Assembly (NCBI GenBank): GCA_023653785.1
Contig: JAMKCH010035364.1
Span: 62,001-126,000 of the forward strand
Length of the DNA stretch: 64,000 nucleotides
Direction of reading: 5' to 3'
Origin: Ophioderma brevispina
Taxonomy: Eukaryota > Echinodermata > Ophiuroidea > Amphilepidida > Ophiodermatidae
Positions 57,690 to 64,000 of the stretch are shown here, piece by piece; position 1 is the first letter of the stretch; every line of letters begins with the position of its first letter. The notes under the pieces were generated by a model. It did not search any database, had not been told where the DNA came from, and was given only the letters and a program-made list of their open reading frames with translations. Position numbers and translations under genes: made by a program.

Positions 57690-58905
57690 AACAGCACTTT
57701 GAGTTGTCTCAAGATAGTGAGCAGCTCGACGGACCAATCCTAGTCGCTGACTAGCAGTTTTAATCGTTTTGGTATTCACATGAGACCAAGACAGGTCCTT
57801 ACTGATGGAGTTGCCAAGTAAATCAACCCTGTCAACTTCTTCTAGGGTTGTTCCAAATAACTAAAGACTTGGATGGCCGGTTGCAGCAACTTTCTTGTTT
57901 TATATTATTACAGTTTTACACTTGGCAGCACCAAACAATACATTCTATTCAGTTGCACAAGACTCGATTTCCTGCAAATCAGAGTTGAGGGAGGCCGCAG
58001 CTGGGATTCTGTTCTCCTTGAACTTTATGAAGGTCATGGGTGTGACATCATCTGCATAGAGGATGGATGGATGAATGGATGGATGGATGGATTCAGGATT
58101 CTTCTTGTGATGCTGCCAATGAATATAATGAAAAGAAGAGGACCAAAGATTGAACCTTGTTGTACACCTGCATTAATCGACTTCTTACTGGATGCCCTCA
58201 CATATAGGATGACTCTGAGGGAGCGATCGCGCAGGTAGTCCTGCAGCCAATTCAGTAGCTTATCTGAGACTCATAAAGCAGAAAGCTTGACCAGTAGACC
58301 AGGGTGCAACACTCTGACGAACGCTTTGCTGATAACGAGACAGACAATTCTTGCCTAAGCTCTGTCATTGATGGAATTAGTGATGCATTGGAAAACATAG
58401 GTCAGGGCATCAGATATAGAATGGCGAGACCTAAAGCGGAATTGTTTGTTTGATATCAAGATGGCACCACATTGTTTCGTAGTTCAGTCGCTCCATTACA
58501 TTGGATATTGTAGATAGCAAGGATATCTGGCGATAGTTACTAGGCGAATGCTTGTCACCCTTCTTATAACATGGAATGACTTCAGCTACTTTCCTCACCA
58601 CTGGTATGTGGCCCTTGTCAAAGCAGAGTTGGAATAGATCCACCACCATGACTTGGATCCTGTCTGGAGCTTATCTGTCATTTTATCTTTGGCTCTGATC
58701 TTGTGAGTGGAAGTAGCTTTCCTAGTAACAGATATGTATTCATTTCTAGCCTCGTTGTAGACCAACTTCTGGAGTTCCAAGATATTTCTACCGTTTCCAA
58801 GCACGGCATTTTTTCTGGAAAGCCTTGTCGCAGACTTCGTTCCACCATTTTGGATAGTTTCAAAGGCCAAATTATAATTTGTATTTTGTAACATAAATAT
58901 ACATT
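57690..58905 (-). pseudogene. decayed LINE reverse transcriptase
   Basis: On the minus strand: a segment with K-A-T-S-T-H-K-I-R near 58710, then the RT start I-P-V-V-R-K-V-A-E-V-I-P-C-Y-K-K-G-D near 58575 and N-Y-R-Q-I-S-L-L-S near 58525. A palm region around 58200-58140 follows, then L-Y-A-D-D-V-T-P-M near 58050. The order matches a non-LTR RT of the Jockey/CR1/RTE assemblage. Stops and shifts are frequent. A (GGAT)n microsatellite (58060-58092) lies directly before the Y-A-D-D catalytic block on this strand. Confidence 0.75.
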
Positions 58906-58919
58906 CATGGGTAACCACC

Positions 58920-60110
58920 AAAGGTCAAAGGCACATATGCAGAAAATATTTTGTCACCGACCATCCTGGTGGTGGATAAGATGGGGTGGGTCGACTCTGG
59001 CCTAATTTTCTTGCGAAGTGTAGGTTTTCATTTGTTTTCATCAACAGTTGCGAAACCCAAATTAGGGAATTAAAATTGTAAAAAAATATTGTTGCGTTAA
59101 AACAAGACGCGGGAAAAACGAAATCCTGGGTCCGCATTGACTTTTCAACTTCCAAGTGTTAAGCGGTTTAGGGTAGACACCTCCATTCTTTAAACGACTG
59201 AGGACTACTCTGTGCTCAATAATAATCATTCAGATGTCTGAGAAGTGAAAGACAAATACAACGTTGGTTCACGAATATAAAGGGTACCCCTACACCATGT
59301 AAAAGCCCGCAGGCGGTTGGTCTGAAGATGTGACTCAACAGACATAGTGAATGCAGTTTGCTTATCTACCCATTGCAAGACCAACACACGGGAATATACA
59401 TAATTCCCTGCTGCAAAGCAGCGGAATACAAGACGACCTCTTAATGTCCGTGTGAGACAATGCGGGAAAAGAGAACCATTATTTGTAGCCGTACTGACGA
59501 CACGCAGAGCAAACATCCGATAGTAACGACAACAATCATAATGTAGATACATGTATTTGTTTGCGATATAATGAACATTGACAATACAATAGAATAGACT
59601 AAATAAATTTCGAAAATTGTTATACTAACTAGATGATTAGAGTGATGTCCACATTCATCGTGCGTATGGCAGATGACGGGAATCTAATGCAAACATATGT
59701 ATGGGTCATTTAAAAAGATGTTGAATCAGTGCATTATAGAGAGTTTGTGAATATGTCGGAAGGCGCCGAAAATGGTGAAATGCTTTACTCTCGTTCGGCC
59801 ATGGTGAAGTTCCGTTTGATCTCACATGAACAAGAACCTTTAAAGAGATGGGAAAACATTAACAGAAAAATATATGCCTATTTGTTTAATTTTCTTCGTG
59901 TTTAGAATGTTTAACAATGCACTAAACCCCACTGGAAGTGAATACGCACAAAATGTCGTCTTTACATAATTAAAACATGATCATATTGGATTGTTTATCG
60001 TGCCCGACAGAAAATCTCAGCATACCCGCTGACTGCCAAGTTCCAAAATATATTCAATAATAACTGTGCTTGCTGTTCAGTAATCTTTCCGAACGCTCTC
60101 GGTAGCTGTT
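58920..60110. other. no gene recognised
   Basis: No gene supported. The 108-codon minus-strand ORF at 59226-59552 has several Cys and Arg residues but no recognisable domain. Confidence 0.35.
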
Positions 60111-60117
60111 CCATTAA

Positions 60118-60330
60118 AGCAAAAATAGCGCGTTGTTTTAAGAGCCTCCCCCCATTTTCAAATGTTGGGAATTTTGCCCAGTTGCATTGATAGTTAGTTG
60201 GCTAGTTAATTATACCCGTGAATGGTAAAGCTCGAACTTCTCTACATGTATGTGGCACAAAAGAAGCATTTATTTTAAAATTAGAATAATGAATATCGGA
60301 TCCCGATAATAACTTGGTATAGATGAAGTA
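60118..60330. mobile_element. truncated copy of the 35.2 kb TTAA MITE family
   Basis: Left terminus AGCAAAAATAGCGCG directly after TTAA (60114-60117), then GAGCCTCCCCCCATTTTC, GCCCAGTTGCATTGATAG, GTGAATGGTAAAGCTCGAA and AATATCGG-type blocks in the family order. The right half and terminus are missing. Confidence 0.75.
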
Positions 60331-60339
60331 GGCGCCACG

Positions 60340-61510
60340 CTATGCTATTCTATACACGTTACTTTAATCTATGTATCGGCTACTGATTTACCCAGCATCA
60401 AAATATACAAATTATTTAAGGAAGTACGCACTATGGTTTTATATTTTAATTATGCACACCGTTTGTTAGTTTGATACCACCTGGACACAATATGTCCAAA
60501 ATCTATATGTTTTCAATCATGAAATGTACAGAGTGTACCCCAAAAATGCAACATTCAGAAAAAAAAAATATTAAAATAATCCTCTCTAAACCTATATATT
60601 GAATGAAAGCTCAATTATTCGTCTATCAATTTCAGCTTACCTCATCTAAAATCACTAGATACAATCATTTAAGTGAAAGGGTGCTAATTTTAGTTAGCTA
60701 TTTCCACATTGGTATGCTTAATCTTAGAGGGACTTGGTAACGAAAAGGTTTTGAAAAGGCGTTGGATTTGCCAGCAAAACGTTCAAAGAAGGGCGAACAG
60801 GTTAAAATAAAAATCAATTTTTTTAATTTCATTTTAACCCGGTTTCACAGGCACAAACAAAAATACAGTTAAACGTTTCATTAGTTATATTTTCTTGTTT
60901 TTGAGATACTTTTATTTTTTGATGTATATCCAATGTCTTAACTATTTCGGCTCTTGAAAATGCAGTTGCTAATGGTCTTTTAATGTTGTAACCACACATT
61001 ATAAAGGGATGTTCACATCAACTAGCCAATGGTTATTTGACAAATGTGCAGTGCTTTACCAGCGGTGACCACTGGCAGAAATCGCGCACTTTCATTGGCC
61101 AGTTGCCCGTGTTTGGAAAATCAATATTAATATGCAACTTATGTTGCAGGCTGAGCCAGTAGCCTGCGGCTGTTCAATACAAGCAGAAAAATAGTAATAA
61201 CTATATACCAGTCTGTGATTCTGGGCGACATTTGTATATATTAGTACTAGTACTTGCTAAATATATTACGTGCCTGGATTTCCTGTCCACTTTTGATTTA
61301 TTCATGTGTGCCCCAGGAATGAATGTAATTCATGAGTTCTCCAAGACAGTTTGCTTGTTGTATCATACAAGCTTGTTGTATATATATTATAAGTGTAATA
61401 AAGAGAATTTCAGGGAACCTCAAATGGATAGCAAATTTATGGGATGTCTGTAGTTCCGTTGCTATTTGAATGAATGCTTTCATATTCTGTCTGCGATTCT
61501 TTTTAGTGAG
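60340..61510. other. no gene recognised
   Basis: No gene, RNA or element ends supported. Confidence 0.4.
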
Positions 61511-61515
61511 TTTAA

Positions 61516-61877
61516 AGGCCGACTCAGAGATTCCTGAGGAGGGCGCCCTCAATTTTCAAAAAAATCGTTGTTTTTTGCATGTAAATAGATGCTTGTCCAT
61601 ATAAACTAATCACTGTGTGAATGTGCTAAGCTTAAATCGAATTCCTTCATATAGAAAATCACAACTTTGTTATAAAATTCCGGATCCGGAATTTTTGTTA
61701 TACACAGTATCCTATGGGACGTAATACTACACATAAATGTTTACTGCATCAAAACGAAAAATCCGATTCATCTCAAATTTCGGAATTGTGCATTTTAGGT
61801 AACTATCTTTAGTTCTAGTTGACTATTTTTCATTATTACAAAAAACAAATAATATTTCGAAATCTCTGAGTCAGACT
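61516..61877. mobile_element. 362-bp TTAA MITE (family A), second copy
   Basis: AGGCCGACTCAGAGATTCC at the left mirrors GAAATCTCTGAGTCAGACT at the right; TTAA at 61512-61515 and 61878-61881. The interior is reverse to the copy at 50310-50666 and keeps the TTCCGGATCCGGAA palindrome. It also holds a GGAGGGCGCCCTC hairpin near the left end. Confidence 0.92.
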
Positions 61878-62001
61878 TTAAGTTGAACAGGGCCGCAAAG
61901 AGTATACATATAAAGTGCAATGATGATTCAACTTTATAGCACCCAGTACATCGATGTGCTGGTGTAACGAAGCCGAGAGTCGTAGAGGGTGTCTCATGTA
62001 C

Positions 62002-62277
62002 TGACCTCTACACATGGATAGCGGACTGCCGCACAGTTGAATGGTCGCCGAGTGTCACAAGAGGAAGTTGCTTTTTTATATACCTTGGTAATATGGCGGG
62101 AGACAATGCATACACCTGCTGGTGCACATATTCCACACAGATGTTCTATTGTTATATAAAATTCCTTTAACTTTGACAAGGTGTATGCATTGTTTCCCGC
62201 TATATTACAAAGGTAGAAAAGCAACTTCCTGTTGTGACACTCGGCGACTCAGACCCGCTATCCATGTGTAGAGGTCA
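62002..62277. mobile_element. 276-bp near-perfect foldback element
   Basis: Arms of about 110 bases mirror each other: TGACCTCTACACATGGATAG, CGCCGAGTGTCACAAGAGGA and ACAATGCATACACCT at the left; AGGTGTATGCATTGT, TCCTGTTGTGACACTCGGCG and CTATCCATGTGTAGAGGTCA at the right. The spacer is about 40 bases. The good preservation suggests recent origin. The superfamily and target duplication are not clear. Confidence 0.85.
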
Positions 62278-62285
62278 GTGGTCCC

Positions 62286-62730
62286 ATGTCAACCTTAGAG
62301 ATACGGAATAATGGTACTGAAATAAGTGCGTGTAGCATACACCGGAAAACATAAAAAGTATGACATTGCATCACAGGAAAGTTATACACTATGAGGTAAA
62401 GCATGCTAATCTACAAAGGGTTCCGTTCAGTAGCCTTGGAAGGGCACATGTTAACAACAACTGGCCCTGTAAGTTCTGGGTATCACAAATCATACTAAAA
62501 ATACAGGGAGTCTACTTTCTCAATATAATGGTGAATTAAAGCTATTGAACTCCACCTTGGGAATTGAGATTAGCTCATAATTCATTACACCGGTATTGAT
62601 TTGATCTCAAATCAGCATTTCAATGTTTAATGAATTAACACTACAGACTACTCCGCACACCAACGTTAAATCACAATATACTATAGTCATGACTGTAGTA
62701 TATTTCGAGTACAATATCACCACATCTCAA
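62286..62730. other. no gene recognised; short perfect hairpin
   Basis: No gene supported. A short palindrome, ATACTATAGTCATGACTGTAGTAT with one mismatch, lies at about 62680-62703. Confidence 0.45.
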
Positions 62731-62736
62731 ACACTT

Positions 62737-62980
62737 TTTTTTAAAAAAAAATTTCCATAATATAAAAATCATACATATACATATCAACAATCACAAAGAC
62801 ATTTCTAAAAAAAAACCACAATTATGGAGGAGGCGGTCAAAAGGTCAAAAAGGCCAGAAGCGACCACCCCCTTAACATAAAGTTACACATAAGAATATCA
62901 AAATGAAAACACAGTATACATAATATCATAATCAAAAACTTTCAAAATACAAGACTTATATGCTCCAGAATATCCCAAAA
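62737..62980 (-). mobile_element. 3' UTR of the terminal LINE
   Basis: Follows the LINE stop codon on the minus strand. It contains a GTTAAGGGGGTGGTCGCTTC block and ends in A/T-rich homopolymer sequence near 62737-62755. No target duplication could be checked, because the 5' end lies outside the window. Confidence 0.6.
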
Positions 62981-64000
62981 TTAGTCATACTTAGAAATAA
63001 GTTGTTTTTTATATTGATTTCTAAAATGTTTAGTTGAATTTGATTGCTTCAGTGTTTGATTCAGCGAATTCCAAAGGAAAGGTCCAAATGTCCGTACAGA
63101 TTGATCTGAAAATACTTTCTTATTATGAGTCAAAATTATAATTATATTTATTTCTTGTGTTATAATTGTCGACATCATAGCGTCTAGTAAATATCCATTA
63201 AAGGTAGTTGGTAACTGATTTGTGCTGTACTTATACATAAATACCCCCAATTCTAAATTATACATGTCAAATATGTTAAGAATATTGTGATTTGAAAATA
63301 ATGGCGCCGTATGGCTTCTATAATGGCTATTAGAAACAGTTCTGAGAGCCCATTTTTGGAGCTTAAATAATTTGTCTAAGGACATTTTTGACGTATTTCC
63401 CCATATTAAAATAGCATAATTTAAATACGGCAAGATAAGAGTACAATATAAAGAACGTAAAATACGTTGTGGTACATAATATTTCAGCTTATTTAACATT
63501 CCAATATTTCGTGATATAGTTTTTGAAATACCATCAGTATGTTGCTTCCAAGTTAGGTTTTCATCTATTAGTACCCCTATGAACTTGGTTTCAGACACTC
63601 TTTTTAAATTTGTATTATCGAGAGTGATCGCTATTGCCTCCAAACAGATGGCATTTGGGGTTGACTTATCATTACGACATGACTTATCAATTGAACATGA
63701 TTTATCAACTATATTTGATGTCATATGTGGAGTTCCCAATACCATGTAGTTTATTTTGGTAGCATTAACAGATAATTTATTTGCTTTAAACCAGCTGCTT
63801 ACTTCAGACAAATCATTATTGATCAAGTTAATTTTTTTGGTAATATCAGTATGTGAGTAAACTATTGTCGTATCATCTGCAAATAATATAAATTCCAAGA
63901 CATCTGTAGTATTAGTAATATCATTTACGTATGATATAAAGAGTAATGGCCCCAGTATCCGATCCTTTGAGGAACTCCAGCAATTTTACTTTTTAAAATG
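62981..64000 (-). pseudogene. non-LTR retrotransposon RT, C-terminal half, cut by window edge
   Basis: On the minus strand a 305-codon open frame begins within RT: F-I-L-F-A-D-D-T-T-I catalytic block near 63880, then V-S-S-W-F-K-A-N-K-L-S-V-N, K-F-I-G-V-L-I-D, L-N-K-L-K-Y-Y-V-P and L-P-Y-L-N-Y-A-I-L-I-W-G, and an F-R-N-Q-Y-K-K-Q-L end. This is the RT palm through C-terminus of a Jockey/CR1-type LINE. Upstream, towards the window edge, A-G-V-P-Q is followed by an out-of-frame stretch and then L-G-P-L-L-F. Two extra single bases near 63955 and 63962 break the frame at the G-[IV]-P-Q-G-S-I-L-G-P motif. The 305-codon part is otherwise open, so inactivation is recent or is an assembly error. Confidence 0.88.

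Noticed and set aside
59226..59552. 108-codon minus-strand frame
   Set aside because: No domain, composition unlike the confirmed coding exons and no splice or start context.

Overview
The window is eukaryotic, AT-rich and gene-poor. It has spliced coding exons, tRNA-derived SINEs, several LINE clades, a Penelope-like retroelement and many short inverted-repeat DNA elements. The mixture, together with an orphan immunoglobulin-superfamily (IgSF) membrane receptor, suggests a marine invertebrate, most likely a non-vertebrate deuterostome (echinoderm, hemichordate or cephalochordate). That placement is inference. No rRNA, functional tRNA, CRISPR or bacterial-type operon was seen.

One host gene is well supported: a two-exon IgSF type I membrane protein at 44.2-45.8 kb. 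It has a signal peptide, two Ig domains, a transmembrane helix and a tyrosine-bearing tail. About 15 kb upstream on the same strand (29.2-30.3 kb) lies a decayed relative that can be followed through the first Ig domain, second Ig domain, transmembrane segment and tail. It has frameshifts and stops, and it lacks the intron of the intact gene. Both copies keep a P-D-x-[I/L]-Y-x-x-L motif in the tail.

The rest is a mosaic of transposable elements. 0-14 kb: a 1.25 kb imperfect palindrome, two inverted copies of a 1.55 kb repeat, a Mutator-like MITE, a SINE and dispersed short repeats. 16.7-21.5 kb: a decayed L1/Tx1-type LINE followed by a Penelope-like element (RT plus GIY-YIG) with hammerhead-like motifs in inverted terminal segments; the Penelope element is itself split by a foldback DNA transposon that carries one coding exon. 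22-27 kb: a SINE, LINE RT scraps and two inverted-repeat elements. 33.6-34.2 kb: an RT segment joined head-to-head with a LINE 3' tail. 35-41.6 kb: a TTAA-type MITE, a Tc1-like transposase fragment, a foldback element built from a short repeated motif, a hAT MITE with a perfect 8-bp target duplication, and another MITE. 47.6-62.3 kb: more MITEs, including one host element carrying two separate TTAA-site insertions whose empty sites survive in a second copy at 23.7 kb, a SINE, a hAT-like element and a LINE. 62.7-64 kb: the 3' half of a LINE running off the window edge.

The genes do not form a shared pathway. The main biological content is a small local IgSF receptor family (one intact member, one relic) inside a dense, nested transposon landscape. 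All alignments were made by eye, so element boundaries are approximate unless exact terminal repeats or target duplications are stated.
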